Below, piece by piece: positions 1-8,697 of a stretch of DNA of 64,000 bases. The position numbers were made by a program, and so were the translations under genes. Within the stretch, counting starts at the first letter, position 1. Each line of letters begins with the position of its first letter. The DNA comes from Flavobacteriales bacterium UBA6057 (GTDB taxonomy: Bacteria > Bacteroidota > Bacteroidia > Flavobacteriales_G > Salibacteraceae): NCBI GenBank assembly GCA_002428995.1, contig DIYJ01000004.1, positions 124,001 to 188,000 on the forward strand, written 5' to 3'. The notes beneath the pieces are model-generated. The model did no database searches and had not been told where the DNA came from. It saw nothing but the letters and a program-made list of their open reading frames with translations.

Positions 1-466
1 CAATGCGTGTTGGTACTGTTGGGATGTTGTGTTCAGCATTCAGCTCCAGCAACCCCAGTTCCTTCAGTTTTTGAAGGGTTTCCTGCTTCTTCTTTTCCAG
101 TTCGCCCAGGGAATAGGTTGGATCAACATCATGAATGATGAGCTTCATGCCATACACCTCATGGTATTCTACGGTCACCTGGAAGAGCACCTTCGCACCC
201 TGCTTCAAAATGTTTTGTGCATCCCCGCCTAGCTTTTCCCGCAGAACGGCCAGCTGACGCGCCCAAATCACGGCCTGCATGCTTGCGATGGTCACATCAT
301 CTTTGGTCTCTGTTAGTTGCAGGTAGGCATGGTTCTTCGCATTGATCTGCGCGATCTCTGCTGTTACCCACAACCGCTTACCCTGAATCCTGCGCTCGAT
401 GTACCTGCGCAGGCCATTGCATAGTTCGTAAAGGGTGATGGTATTGTTTTCGGGGGCAGCTTGCAT
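1..466 (-). CDS. xseA: Exodeoxyribonuclease VII large subunit, 5' part (cut by window edge)
   Basis: The gene reads leftward and leaves the window after about 155 codons, so only the N-terminal part is seen. My own translation from the ATG at 466 gives an N-terminal OB-fold-like region with the family pattern WVTAEIAQINAKNHAYLQL, a Val-Ile-Trp strand, and later GMKLIIHDVDPTYSLGELE, which matches the nucleic-acid-binding domain of XseA. The known role is degradation of single-stranded DNA together with the small subunit XseB, in the cytoplasm. No XseB is visible here; it would lie off the left edge if adjacent. The start is chosen because translation begins with MQAAPENNTITLYEL, the usual short lead before the OB fold. 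Confidence 0.85.
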   Translation of the reverse strand, partial: MQAAPENNTITLYELCNGLRRYIERRIQGKRLWVTAEIAQINAKNHAYLQLTETKDDVTIASMQAVIWARQLAVLREKLGGDAQNILKQGAKVLFQVTVEYHEVYGMKLIIHDVDPTYSLGELEKKKQETLQKLKELGLLELNAEHNIPTVPTRI

Positions 467-570
467 GTGCTTTCGGCCTGAGCGAATCTGTTTATAGATA
501 AAGCGGGGAAGTTAAAGTCTTGCCTGTAGCCAGCCATCATTTGTCACCAAACTCTTGGTCTAGAAGCATA

Positions 571-600
571 AAAAAAGCCTCATCAATTGTGATGAGGCTT
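571..600 (-). terminator. Intrinsic terminator-like hairpin
   Basis: An 11-bp perfect stem (575-585 with 590-600) closes a 4-nt loop. It is flanked by A-rich sequence on the left (U tract on the minus strand) and TTTCTT on the right, so it could work in both directions. It lies just beyond the duplicated tRNA tail at 609-627, in the same relative position as the hairpin that follows the real tRNA-Asp. Confidence 0.6.
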
Positions 601-608
601 TCTTAAAT

Positions 609-627
609 GTTGGCGGTCCGGACGAGA
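609..627 (-). repeat. Duplicated 3' tail of tRNA-Asp
   Basis: These 19 bp are identical to 740-758, which is the 3' acceptor strand, CCA end and part of the T-arm of the tRNA-Asp gene. Upstream of the repeat (minus-strand sense) the sequence no longer matches a tRNA, so this is a tail fragment and not a second gene. An 8-bp inverted repeat (621-628 with 669-676) lets the fragment fold on itself. Confidence 0.75.
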
Positions 628-703
628 ATCCCTTCGATTCGCTCATACTTCGCTCACTCAGGGTTAACTTCTCGTCTCGTTATTTCCCTGATGAGTTTTG
701 CGC

Positions 704-736
704 AAAAAAAAAGCTTCACCATTGGATGAAGCTTTT
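704..736 (-). terminator. Terminator of the tRNA-Asp gene
   Basis: A 10-bp stem (709-718 with 727-736), extended by a CC/GG pair around one bulged A, is followed on the minus strand by a run of U (A704-A712 on the plus strand). It begins 6 nt after the tRNA 3' end, as expected for the transcript stop. Confidence 0.7.
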
Positions 737-741
737 GTCGT

Positions 742-818
742 TGGCGGTCCGGACGAGACTCGAACTCGCGACCCCCTGCGTGACAGGCAGGTATTCTAAC
801 CAACTGAACTACCGGACC
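742..818 (-). tRNA. tRNA-Asp (GTC)
   Basis: On the minus strand the sequence folds as a full cloverleaf. The acceptor arms GGTCCGG and CCGGACC pair perfectly, the anticodon stem CCTGC/GCAGG closes the loop CTGTCAC with anticodon GTC, and the T-arm GCGAG-TTCGAGT-CTCGT is intact. The discriminator base is G and the CCA end is encoded. It has its own promoter (847-877) and terminator (704-736), so it appears to be a single-gene transcription unit. Confidence 0.95.
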
Positions 819-846
819 AAAAGAACTTTTCCTTTGAAAAGGAGGG

Positions 847-877
847 CAAAAGTAACCAAATCGGGATTTCACGCAAG
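847..877 (-). promoter_or_regulatory. Promoter of tRNA-Asp
   Basis: On the minus strand CTTG (877-874), 19 nt, then TACTTTTG (854-847) match the Bacteroidota consensus TTG-N19-TAnnTTTG exactly. The -7 box ends 28 bp before the tRNA 5' end at 818, leaving a short leader to be trimmed. Confidence 0.7.
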
Positions 878-967
878 CAGAAATTTCAATATCCTGAAAT
901 TCATCTGCTTTTTTGAATTAACCCCTTGTGAGGTAAGTGATTAGCCCTCTCTCAAAATGGACAAACT

Positions 968-1807
968 CTATTTGTTGTCTTGCATGTGCACATCCACCTG
1001 TGGGAATGGAATAGTGATGGAAGCAGCGTCAAGTGCTTCTTTTCCAGCTTCATAGATGCCGAAATAGACATCCCAGTAATCTTCCGGCTTCGCATAAGGG
1101 CGAACAGCAAGATTTACGGAGCTGTCTCCCAATTCAACCACACCTACAAAAGGTGCAGGATTCTTCAAGACTTTAGGATCGGCTTCCATGGCTGCCATCA
1201 GCACGTTGCGCGCCTTTTTGATGTCGCTGTCATAGCTGATTCCCATCACGAGATCGACACGTATCATCCCTTCTACGGTGTAGTTGGTGATGTTGCCATT
1301 GGAGATGGCTCCATTGGGAATGATCACTGTCTTGTTGTCGGGAGTAAGCAGTATGGTCACGAAAATCTGGATCTCCTTTACCACACCGAGATGCCCCTGA
1401 GCTTCGATCAGGTCGTCTACCCGATAAGGCTTAAAGATCAGGATCAACACTCCTCCGGCAAAGTTCTGTAGCGTTCCCTGAAGCGCTAAGCCCACTGCCA
1501 AACCAGCAGCACCCAGTACTGCGACAAATGAAGTGGTTTCGATGCCGAGCATACCTGCTACTGTGATCACCAGGACAACCTTCAGCAGGATGTCGAGCAT
1601 GGAGCGGAGGAAGGGACGCAATGAAGGATCCAGTGCTCTCTTTTCCATCACGCGGTCGCTGAGCCGCACCATTCGACCAACGATCCAAAGACCGATGATC
1701 AGTACAATGATGGCGGTGAGGATATTCATACCGTGCTCAATGGCAAAGTCGATCATCTTTTGACCGTAGCTGCCCATTTCGTTTACTGAGTTTGTGATTT
1801 CTTCCAT
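968..1807 (-). CDS. MscS-family small-conductance mechanosensitive channel (copy 1)
   Basis: A 279-residue inner-membrane channel of the MscS family, the usual size for the short form. Three membrane helices can be seen at about residues 28-48, 72-90 and 93-127. The last is the Gly/Ala-rich pore helix (LGAAGLAVGLALQGTLQNFA), followed by the beta domain (PYRVDDLIEAQGHLGVVKEI and TPDNKTVIIPNG) and the cytoplasmic vestibule. Such channels open under membrane tension and release solutes after osmotic downshock. It lies 12 bp downstream of a second MscS gene of the same length and motif order, so the pair is probably one operon formed by tandem duplication. Confidence 0.92.
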   Translation of the reverse strand: MEEITNSVNEMGSYGQKMIDFAIEHGMNILTAIIVLIIGLWIVGRMVRLSDRVMEKRALDPSLRPFLRSMLDILLKVVLVITVAGMLGIETTSFVAVLGAAGLAVGLALQGTLQNFAGGVLILIFKPYRVDDLIEAQGHLGVVKEIQIFVTILLTPDNKTVIIPNGAISNGNITNYTVEGMIRVDLVMGISYDSDIKKARNVLMAAMEADPKVLKNPAPFVGVVELGDSSVNLAVRPYAKPEDYWDVYFGIYEAGKEALDAASITIPFPQVDVHMQDNK

Positions 1808-1819
1808 GATTTGGTGTCT

Positions 1820-2638
1820 TTATTTCATTTGGTCAACGTGAACATCCATTTGCGGATAGGGAATGCTGATTCCTTCAGCATCAAAGCGCTTCTTCACAGC
1901 TTCGATCATGTCGAAGTGAATGCCCCAATAGTCAGCTGAGTCAGCCCAAACTCTTACAGTGATATTTACTGAGCTATCCGCCAGTTCACCTACGCGCACA
2001 AAGGGCTCAGGATCTTTATGAATGCGGGAGTCTGCTGCGATGATGTCGTGAAGAATGGATTTTGCTTTTTCAAAGTCATCATTGTATCCAATGCCAAACG
2101 AGAAATCTACCCTTCTTGTAGGCATGGTGCTGAAGTTTACCATTGAAGAGTTGGCCAGGCTGCCGTTTGGAAGGATGATGATCTTATTGTCTGGAGTGGT
2201 TAGGATGGTGTTGAAGATTTGAATCTCTTTCACTCCTCCTGTGTGCCCGCCAGCAGTGATCACGTCACCAACTTTATAAGGCTTAAAGAGCAGGATCATC
2301 ACTCCGCCAGCAAAGTTTTGCAGTGTCCCCTGCAACGCGAGACCAACAGCCAAACCTGCGGCTCCAAGAATTGCAACGAAGGAGGTCATTTCAATGCCCA
2401 TCATGGTCGCAACGGTGACCACCAGGGCTACCTTCAGCATGATGTTGATGACCGACCTTAAAAATGGAATCAGACTGGGGTCAACTTCTCGCTTCTCCAG
2501 GGTTTTTGAAAATCCGCGAGTGATCATGCCAATGATCCAAAGGCCAATCACGAGGGTAACAACAGCGTAGATCAGCTTCAGACCGTAGTCGACAACAAGT
2601 CCTTGTACCATGGTCATTATTTCTTCCATGTTCTCCAT
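1820..2638 (-). CDS. MscS-family small-conductance mechanosensitive channel (copy 2)
   Basis: A 272-residue paralogue of the gene at 968-1807, with which it aligns throughout: three N-terminal helices, the same pore-helix motif GLAVGLALQGTLQNFAGGV, and the same C-terminal FPQ/YPQ-VDVH ending. It is the first gene of the pair. Differences cluster in the loop after the pore (DVITAGGHTGGVKEIQIFNT against DLIEAQGHLGVVKEIQIFVT) and in the vestibule, which could alter gating or ion preference. Function is taken from the family; which copy carries the main osmotic-release role cannot be told. Confidence 0.92.
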   Translation of the reverse strand: MENMEEIMTMVQGLVVDYGLKLIYAVVTLVIGLWIIGMITRGFSKTLEKREVDPSLIPFLRSVINIMLKVALVVTVATMMGIEMTSFVAILGAAGLAVGLALQGTLQNFAGGVMILLFKPYKVGDVITAGGHTGGVKEIQIFNTILTTPDNKIIILPNGSLANSSMVNFSTMPTRRVDFSFGIGYNDDFEKAKSILHDIIAADSRIHKDPEPFVRVGELADSSVNITVRVWADSADYWGIHFDMIEAVKKRFDAEGISIPYPQMDVHVDQMK

Positions 2639-2684
2639 AAAAAGTAGGTGTTTAGTTTGCGCAAATAAAGAATAGATGGGCGGT

Positions 2685-3326
2685 TTAAGAAAAGAATGGG
2701 TTGCTTTTTTTCTCCCGTCCTACAGTCGTCTCAGAACCATGCCCGTTGTAAATAACCGTTTCCTCCGGTAGTGTAAATACTTTCTCACGGATCGTGTCTA
2801 GAAGTTGCTGGTGATTGCCACCTGGCAAATCCGTACGCCCGATGCTGCCATCAAAAATGACATCGCCAGAGATGAGCATGTTCAGGTTTTCGCAGTAATA
2901 AGCGAGATGTCCGGGAGCATGGCCAGGCATGAGAATGACATCAAAGGTTTCTCCACCAAAGTGAATCTGATCACCCTCCTTCATCAGCTTTTTGGCGGTG
3001 GGAGATGCCTCGTATCCAGGGATGCCATACATCTGGGCGCTCATGGGACCACGTTGCAGGTTATCCTCTTCGAGCGCATGATATTCAGGTTCCAGATTCC
3101 ATTCCCGATGCACAAAGGCATTGCCAAATACATGATCGAGATGGCAGTGGGTATTCAGCAACCGGGAAGGAGTAAGATCCTGCCGTTTAATAAATTCCTT
3201 CAGTTCCGTTCGCTCCTCTGGGAAATAGCACCCAGGGTCAATGATGATGCAGTCTTTATCGGAGTTGTGGAGCACATAAGTGTTTTCCTGGAAGGGACTA
3301 AAAACGAATTTTTTGATCTGAACCAT
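2685..3326 (-). CDS. Metallo-beta-lactamase-fold hydrolase (glyoxalase II-like)
   Basis: A 213-residue cytoplasmic hydrolase of the MBL fold. The zinc motif THCHLDH is at residues 59-65, with further metal ligands His136 (in PGHAPGH), Asp155 (SGDVIF) and His196 (NGHGSET). The length and the SIGRTDLPGG segment fit the YcbL/glyoxalase II-like thioesterase group, which hydrolyses S-acylglutathione or similar thioesters. The true substrate cannot be read from sequence. The gene is divergent from the large outer-membrane protein at 3391, with a 64-bp gap between the start codons. Confidence 0.85.
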   Translation of the reverse strand: MVQIKKFVFSPFQENTYVLHNSDKDCIIIDPGCYFPEERTELKEFIKRQDLTPSRLLNTHCHLDHVFGNAFVHREWNLEPEYHALEEDNLQRGPMSAQMYGIPGYEASPTAKKLMKEGDQIHFGGETFDVILMPGHAPGHLAYYCENLNMLISGDVIFDGSIGRTDLPGGNHQQLLDTIREKVFTLPEETVIYNGHGSETTVGREKKSNPFFS

Positions 3327-3390
3327 ACATTTCCTGGATTTGTTTCGTCAATCATACAGTGGTCATTACTTTTAAAGCCACGATTTGCGA

Positions 3391-6300
3391 ATGACGAGCA
3401 AAGGTAGAAGGATAGCTTGGTGGGTTGGATTTTTCATTGTTGGTTTTGCACTGCAAACACAAGCGCAATTCTACCATGGAATGCATCATGAGTTTGGCAA
3501 GAACAGGATTCAGCACGAAGACTTCCTGTGGTTCAAATACGATTTCCAGAATTACACGGTCTATTTCAACGACCAGGGAAAGAACCTGGCCATTTTCACA
3601 GCCCTGAATGCAGAGCGGGTCACCAAAGAAGTAGAGCAATTCTTTGACTATCCGTTGAAGCGTCAGCGCATTCAGTTTGTGATCTACCAAAAGCTCGAGC
3701 ACTTCCGGCAGAGCAATGTGGGCATTCCCGATACGGACGAATCCAACATCGGAGGAACCACTCAGATTGCGGGAAGCAAAATTTTCATCTACTATTCCGG
3801 TGATCTCAATGACATGCGCAAGCAGATCCGCAGAGGAATGTCGAAGGTGCTGCTTGCCCAAATGCTCTTTGGGGACAACTGGCGTGAAATGATCAAAAAC
3901 AGCACGCTGCTTCACTTCCCTGATTGGTACATCAAAGGCCTGGAATGGTATGCCACAGAGCCTTGGAGCATTGAGGCAGACGACCGTCTTCGCGATGTTG
4001 TGATGCGAGACAAGTTCCTCAAGTTTACCCGTCTGAAGGGTGAAGATGGAGTAGTGGCCGGCCGGGCGCTCTGGTATTACATTGCTGAGACTTACGGATC
4101 GAACGTGATTCCGAACATCATGTACATGTCAAGGGTGAGTCGCAACATTGAAAGCGGTTTCCTCTTTGTGCTCGGAATATCGTTTGAAACCTTGCTGAAT
4201 GATGCCAATGATTATTTCAAACATCGCTACGAGCAGGACATAGAAGGCACCCAGGAGGTGGAGAACGTACTTCCATTCAGAACCAGACGCTATCATACCT
4301 ACACCGAGCCCAAGCTCTCACCGGATGGGCGCTACCTGGCTTATGCCTCCAATGAAATGGGCAAAACCAAAATCTGGGTCTACGACATTCAAAAAGACAA
4401 GCGCAAAAAGATGATCCGTCAAGGGCATCGATTGGATCGGATTTATGATCATTCCTACCCGGTGCTTGACTGGAACCCTGTGACGGGGCAGCTCATATCC
4501 ATTACCGAGAAGAAAGGGCGGGTCTGGATGTATCAATTCGATCCGCAGAAAGGAAAGGAATCTCGCAAAGAGCTACTCCGGCTGGAGAAAGTCTATGAAA
4601 TGAGCTTTGCGCCTGATGGCAAGTCCATTCTGTTCTCGGCCCTGGCAAAGGGACGCTCTGATATCTATCATTACCGCATTGCGGCCAATGCCCAGAAGGC
4701 CATCACTGCAGATTTGTTTGACGACCGCCATCCGGCCTTCCTCAACAATAACGAGATCGTTTTTTCTTCCAACCGCACCAACGATACCATTGACCTCGCG
4801 ACCGACTACCTCAAGTACACTCCGCAAGGGAATATGGACTTGTACAGCATTCCGCTGGAAGATGGCGAGGTAGCGCGCAGGCTAACCAATACACCTTTGG
4901 CTGATGAGTGGGGAGCGCTGAACGTTGGCAACAATCGCTTCTCATTTCTGAGCGATCAATCCGGGATTTCAAACCGCTACAGAGGTTACCTGGACAGTAG
5001 CATTGTGTCCATCGACACCACCATCAACTACCGCTACTTTACACAAACAGAACCGATGACCAATTACCCTCGTGGGGTGAAGGGAATCGATTACAACGAA
5101 GAAACCGGTAAGGTTGTGGATCTCGTGTTTCACGATGGACGCTACCGCTTCATGCTTAACGACTTCGATGCGGAGACCGCAGCCGTTGAACCACCAAATT
5201 CCCGCTATCGTCAGCTGATCGAGGCGCCTGTAATAGATCCTACAAAACCTGTGGTGGTGGGATCTGATTCTGCTTCCGATATCAAGTACATCAAGGTAGA
5301 TGTATTTGCCGGAGAGCAAACACAGGAAGCAGAAGTGGTGACGGCACCCGCCAACGATGGCATCATTGACATCGACAACTACCAGTTTGAAGATGAGGCC
5401 ATTCAGCGAGCCTCAGACAAAGAGGTCGCTTCTTATGCTCAACCGCAAAAAGTAGATACTGCAACCACGGAAACCCGTTCGCTTTTCAAACTTCCTGAGC
5501 AGCGGAACTATAACCTCGCTTTTGCAGCAACAGACATTACCACACAGTTCGACTTCGACTTTGCGACCGAACTCTACCAGCCTTTTAATGGTGGACCTTA
5601 CATCATGCCAGGTTTGGGAACCTTCCTGAAGGTGGGCATGCTCGATGTTTTTGAGGATTACAAGTTGGAGGGTGGATTCCGATACTCGATCAACGGAAAC
5701 AGCATTGAATACTTCCTGGCGATCAACAGCCGGGCCAAGCGACTGGATAAGAAGTACATCGTTCAGCGTCAGGTAATCACCAATGTCCAGGGCAATGCGA
5801 ACGTGCAGAAGACCTTTATTCATCAGGGCCGCGGGATCTTCCGTTACCCGATTGATGATGTGAATGCGCTCCGAATGACAGCTACCGTTCGAAACGACCG
5901 TCTGGTGACGCTTGCAGCGAATGAACCTACGCTGGAGACGGATGATGTGAACACCTATTGGGGAGGCCTGAGACTAGAGTACATCTTCGACAACACACTT
6001 TTCAAAGGATTGAACCTGTTGAATGGTAGCCGTGCCAAGGTGTTTGCGGAGCACTACCGCGATGTAATCGAATCAGACCAGGACTTTACTGTACTGGGTT
6101 TTGACGGCCGTAATTATCAGCGAATCTTCCGGGAGTTGATCTGGGCCAATCGCTTTGCAGGAAGTACCAGTTTCGGAGCTCAGAAACTCGTGTATTACAT
6201 GGGAAGCGTTGACAACTGGATTTTGCTTTCCGACCGTGAGCGTTTCGACAACACAAACAACATTCCTCGCGATCAGGGTTATGCGTTTCAAACCATCGCG

Positions 6301-6699
6301 ACCAACATGCGCGGCTTCATCCAGAATGCACGCAACGGCAACAACTTCCTCGTTTACAACAGTGAACTGCGATGGCCAGTGGTCAAATTCCTGACCGACA
6401 AACCAATTCGCTCAGAGTTCCTCGCCAACTTCCAGGTCATCGGTTTCTTCGACATGGGAACTGCCTGGAATGGCCCAAGTCCTTATGCCGATGAGAACGC
6501 CTTCAACAATATTGAAGTGGACAACGGAGCGGTGAAGGTGACCTACAAAAACCAAAGTGATCCCATCATTGCGGGAACCGGCTGGGGACTTCGAACAAAG
6601 GTTTGGGGTTACTTCGTGAGGTTCGACTATGCGTGGGGCATTGAGAATGGTCTATTTTTGGACCCGGTTACGTACCTCTCACTTGGACTTGATTTTTAA
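3391..6699 (+). CDS. Large periplasmic/outer-membrane protein: peptidase-MA-like region, beta-propeller, C-terminal barrel
   Basis: A protein of 1102 residues from the ATG at 3391; a TTG six bases upstream is in frame but would add only two residues. It starts with a signal peptide ending near TQAQ. Residues about 40-270 resemble peptidase-MA-like proteins, but I see no HExxH zinc motif where one would be expected. Residues about 290-530 carry WD40/PD40-like propeller strands (LSPDGRYLAYASNEMGKTKI, FAPDGKSILFSA). The last 380 residues are rich in alternating strands and end in aromatic Phe, the signature of an outer-membrane barrel. Related Bacteroidota proteins are often called TolB-like. 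Its role is unknown. Its stop overlaps the next gene by one base (TAATG). Confidence 0.75.
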   Translation: MTSKGRRIAWWVGFFIVGFALQTQAQFYHGMHHEFGKNRIQHEDFLWFKYDFQNYTVYFNDQGKNLAIFTALNAERVTKEVEQFFDYPLKRQRIQFVIYQKLEHFRQSNVGIPDTDESNIGGTTQIAGSKIFIYYSGDLNDMRKQIRRGMSKVLLAQMLFGDNWREMIKNSTLLHFPDWYIKGLEWYATEPWSIEADDRLRDVVMRDKFLKFTRLKGEDGVVAGRALWYYIAETYGSNVIPNIMYMSRVSRNIESGFLFVLGISFETLLNDANDYFKHRYEQDIEGTQEVENVLPFRTRRYHTYTEPKLSPDGRYLAYASNEMGKTKIWVYDIQKDKRKKMIRQGHRLDRIYDHSYPVLDWNPVTGQLISITEKKGRVWMYQFDPQKGKESRKELLRLEKVYEMSFAPDGKSILFSALAKGRSDIYHYRIAANAQKAITADLFDDRHPAFLNNNEIVFSSNRTNDTIDLATDYLKYTPQGNMDLYSIPLEDGEVARRLTNTPLADEWGALNVGNNRFSFLSDQSGISNRYRGYLDSSIVSIDTTINYRYFTQTEPMTNYPRGVKGIDYNEETGKVVDLVFHDGRYRFMLNDFDAETAAVEPPNSRYRQLIEAPVIDPTKPVVVGSDSASDIKYIKVDVFAGEQTQEAEVVTAPANDGIIDIDNYQFEDEAIQRASDKEVASYAQPQKVDTATTETRSLFKLPEQRNYNLAFAATDITTQFDFDFATELYQPFNGGPYIMPGLGTFLKVGMLDVFEDYKLEGGFRYSINGNSIEYFLAINSRAKRLDKKYIVQRQVITNVQGNANVQKTFIHQGRGIFRYPIDDVNALRMTATVRNDRLVTLAANEPTLETDDVNTYWGGLRLEYIFDNTLFKGLNLLNGSRAKVFAEHYRDVIESDQDFTVLGFDGRNYQRIFRELIWANRFAGSTSFGAQKLVYYMGSVDNWILLSDRERFDNTNNIPRDQGYAFQTIATNMRGFIQNARNGNNFLVYNSELRWPVVKFLTDKPIRSEFLANFQVIGFFDMGTAWNGPSPYADENAFNNIEVDNGAVKVTYKNQSDPIIAGTGWGLRTKVWGYFVRFDYAWGIENGLFLDPVTYLSLGLDF

Positions 6700-7082
6700 T
6701 GTCGATAAATGAAGTTATTTCCCTGGTCGCCATCGGTCTTGCGGCAGGGTTGTTCAGCGGAATGTTTGGTATCGGAGGTGGACTCATCATGGTTCCAGCT
6801 CTCGTTTTCTTTCTTGGAATGTCGCAGCACGCGGCCCAGGGAACCAGTTTAGGAGTGCTTGTCGTTCCCGTAGCTGCTGTGGCTGCCTTTAACTACTACA
6901 AGGGCGGAAACCTCGATGTACGCTATGCCGCCATCATTGCACTCACCTTTGTGATTGGGGGCTACTTCGGCTCCAAGATATCACTGGGAATCAGTGAGGT
7001 TTTGCTTAAGCGCATCTTCGGTGTGTTGATGCTGGCCATGGCGATCAAGCTGATCTTCTTCACCAAAGCAAGTGCTGGATAG
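6699..7082 (+). CDS. TauE/SafE-family permease, half-size
   Basis: A very hydrophobic 127-residue membrane protein with about four helices. The N-terminal motif GLFSGMFGIGGGLIMVPAL is the hallmark of the TauE/SafE (DUF81) sulfite/organosulfur exporter family. Full-length members have about 250 residues made of two such repeats; this gene holds only one, so it would have to act as a dimer. Start and stop codons overlap the neighbours by one base each (TAATG and TAGTG), so truncation by a recent stop is unlikely. The substrate is not known. Confidence 0.8.
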   Translation: MSINEVISLVAIGLAAGLFSGMFGIGGGLIMVPALVFFLGMSQHAAQGTSLGVLVVPVAAVAAFNYYKGGNLDVRYAAIIALTFVIGGYFGSKISLGISEVLLKRIFGVLMLAMAIKLIFFTKASAG

Positions 7083-8260
7083 TGAAAGAACGCGTTCATC
7101 AATTGGCTGCCGAGGCCTGGCAAGACTTGGTCGACATTCGAAGACACCTTCATTCTCATCCTGAGCTTTCGTTCCAGGAGCATGAGACTTCCCGTTTTGT
7201 ATTCGAGCAGCTTCAGCAACTGGGCCTCGAACCTGAATTTCGGGCAGATACCGGGGTAGTAGCGGTCATCAATCCAGAGCGCAATGGCAAGGTGATGGCG
7301 CTGCGTGGTGACATGGATGCGCTGCCCATTCTTGAAGAAAACGAAGTCAGTTACCGTTCTCAAAACGAAGGTGTGATGCACGCCTGCGGTCACGATGTGC
7401 ATACGACTTCCCTGCTTGGAGCAGCGCGTATTCTTTCCAGCATGAAAGATGATATTCCCGGCAGTGTGAAGCTCATTTTTCAGCCGGGCGAAGAGAAAAT
7501 CCCTGGAGGTGCTTCGTTGATGATCAAGGATGGGGTGCTCCAAAATCCAAGCCCTGAAACGATCATAGGTCAGCATGTGTACCCTGACATGGAAGTCGGC
7601 AAGGTCGGCTTCAAGTCTGGACGCTACATGGCCTCTGCCGATGAGATCTACATCACGGTGATTGGAAAGGGGGGACATGCAGCACTTCCACATAAAAATG
7701 TGGACACGGTGCTGATGGCCTCACATCTGATCGTTGCGCTGCAACAGATTGTGAGCCGCAATGCCCAACCAGATGTGGCTTCTGTGATCTCTATTGGCAA
7801 GATTATCGGAGATGGAGCCACGAACGTGATCCCAGATCGGGTGATGCTTGAGGGAACATTCCGAACCTTTGATGAGGCTTGGAGAATGCGCGTTCATGAG
7901 CGTATACACGAAGTGGCCGAAGGAGTTGCCAAGACGTTTGGTGGAAGATGCGAAGTGGAGGTCAGGAAAGGCTTCCCATTTGTGTACAACGATGAAGCCG
8001 TGACCGGCAGAAGCGTGGAGGCAGCCCGCGAATTCCTTGGAAGGGAAAACGTGATTGATCTGGACTTGCGGATGACGGCTGAGGACTTTGCTTTTTTCGC
8101 GCGTGAGATCCCCGGTTGTTTCTACCGACTGGGAACCAGAAATGAATCTAAAAACATCGTACATCCGCTGCATACCTCCCGGTTTGACGTGGATGAGCGA
8201 AGCCTTGAAATAGGAGCTGGGTTGATGGCCTGGCTCGCCATAAACGAACTGAGACAATGA
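7082..8260 (+). CDS. M20-family metallo-amidohydrolase (hippurate/IAA-amino acid hydrolase type)
   Basis: A 392-residue cytoplasmic zinc amidase/carboxypeptidase. Family motifs are clear: RRHLHSHPELSFQE near residue 20, ALRGDMDALPI near 73, MHACGHDVH (Cys102, His104), PGEEK (Glu137-138), and a C-terminal HPLHTSRFDVDE. The Cys-Gly-His form marks the M20D subgroup, which removes N-acyl groups from amino acids or conjugates. It uses a GTG start at 7082 sharing one base with the preceding stop, and its own stop overlaps the next gene by 4 bp (ATGA). Confidence 0.88.
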   Translation: MKERVHQLAAEAWQDLVDIRRHLHSHPELSFQEHETSRFVFEQLQQLGLEPEFRADTGVVAVINPERNGKVMALRGDMDALPILEENEVSYRSQNEGVMHACGHDVHTTSLLGAARILSSMKDDIPGSVKLIFQPGEEKIPGGASLMIKDGVLQNPSPETIIGQHVYPDMEVGKVGFKSGRYMASADEIYITVIGKGGHAALPHKNVDTVLMASHLIVALQQIVSRNAQPDVASVISIGKIIGDGATNVIPDRVMLEGTFRTFDEAWRMRVHERIHEVAEGVAKTFGGRCEVEVRKGFPFVYNDEAVTGRSVEAAREFLGRENVIDLDLRMTAEDFAFFAREIPGCFYRLGTRNESKNIVHPLHTSRFDVDERSLEIGAGLMAWLAINELRQ

Positions 8261-8697
8261 AAATGCGTTGGGCGGTTTTGACCGTAGTGACAATGATGGC
8301 GGTTGCGTGCAGCAACCCACAACAAGAAAAGATTGATGCCTTGAAGAAAGAAACAATTGATCTTCACGATGATGTCATGCCTCGTTTGGGAGAGATCAAT
8401 ACACTTTCTGTAGAGCTAAAAAAGGTGAAGGCTAAGCTGGAGAACGATACCACAGACAGCGGAGCAATGGTGAAGGAGTCGATCTACGTGATGGTGAAGA
8501 ACCTGGACAATGCCCACGATGGCATGATGGACTGGATGGCGGAGTACGAACCTGCCTACGAATCTTCGAACCCAATCGATTCAGCAGTTGTTTATTACAA
8601 CCAGCAGAAAGCGTTGATCAGCGAAGTGAAAACGAACATGGAAACGAGCATAAAAGATGCGGAAAAGTGGCTGGATGAAAATGCGATGGAACCTTAA
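8257..8697 (+). CDS. Coiled-coil lipoprotein of unknown function
   Basis: A 146-residue protein with a lipoprotein signal peptide (lipobox VACS, Cys18) followed by an almost entirely helical, charged region with heptad-like spacing (KIDALKKETIDLHDDVMPRL, then VELKKVKAKLEND). Bacteroidota homologues are often labelled as viral A-type inclusion-like repeats, which says nothing about function. It lies between the M20 peptidase and the SCO1 gene with overlapping ends, so it is transcribed with the respiratory-assembly genes. It should be anchored in the membrane facing the periplasm. Confidence 0.7.
   Translation: MKMRWAVLTVVTMMAVACSNPQQEKIDALKKETIDLHDDVMPRLGEINTLSVELKKVKAKLENDTTDSGAMVKESIYVMVKNLDNAHDGMMDWMAEYEPAYESSNPIDSAVVYYNQQKALISEVKTNMETSIKDAEKWLDENAMEP

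Noticed and set aside
654..872. Short openings on both strands across the tRNA-Asp gene
   Set aside because: They are read through the tRNA and its terminator and are not protein-coding.
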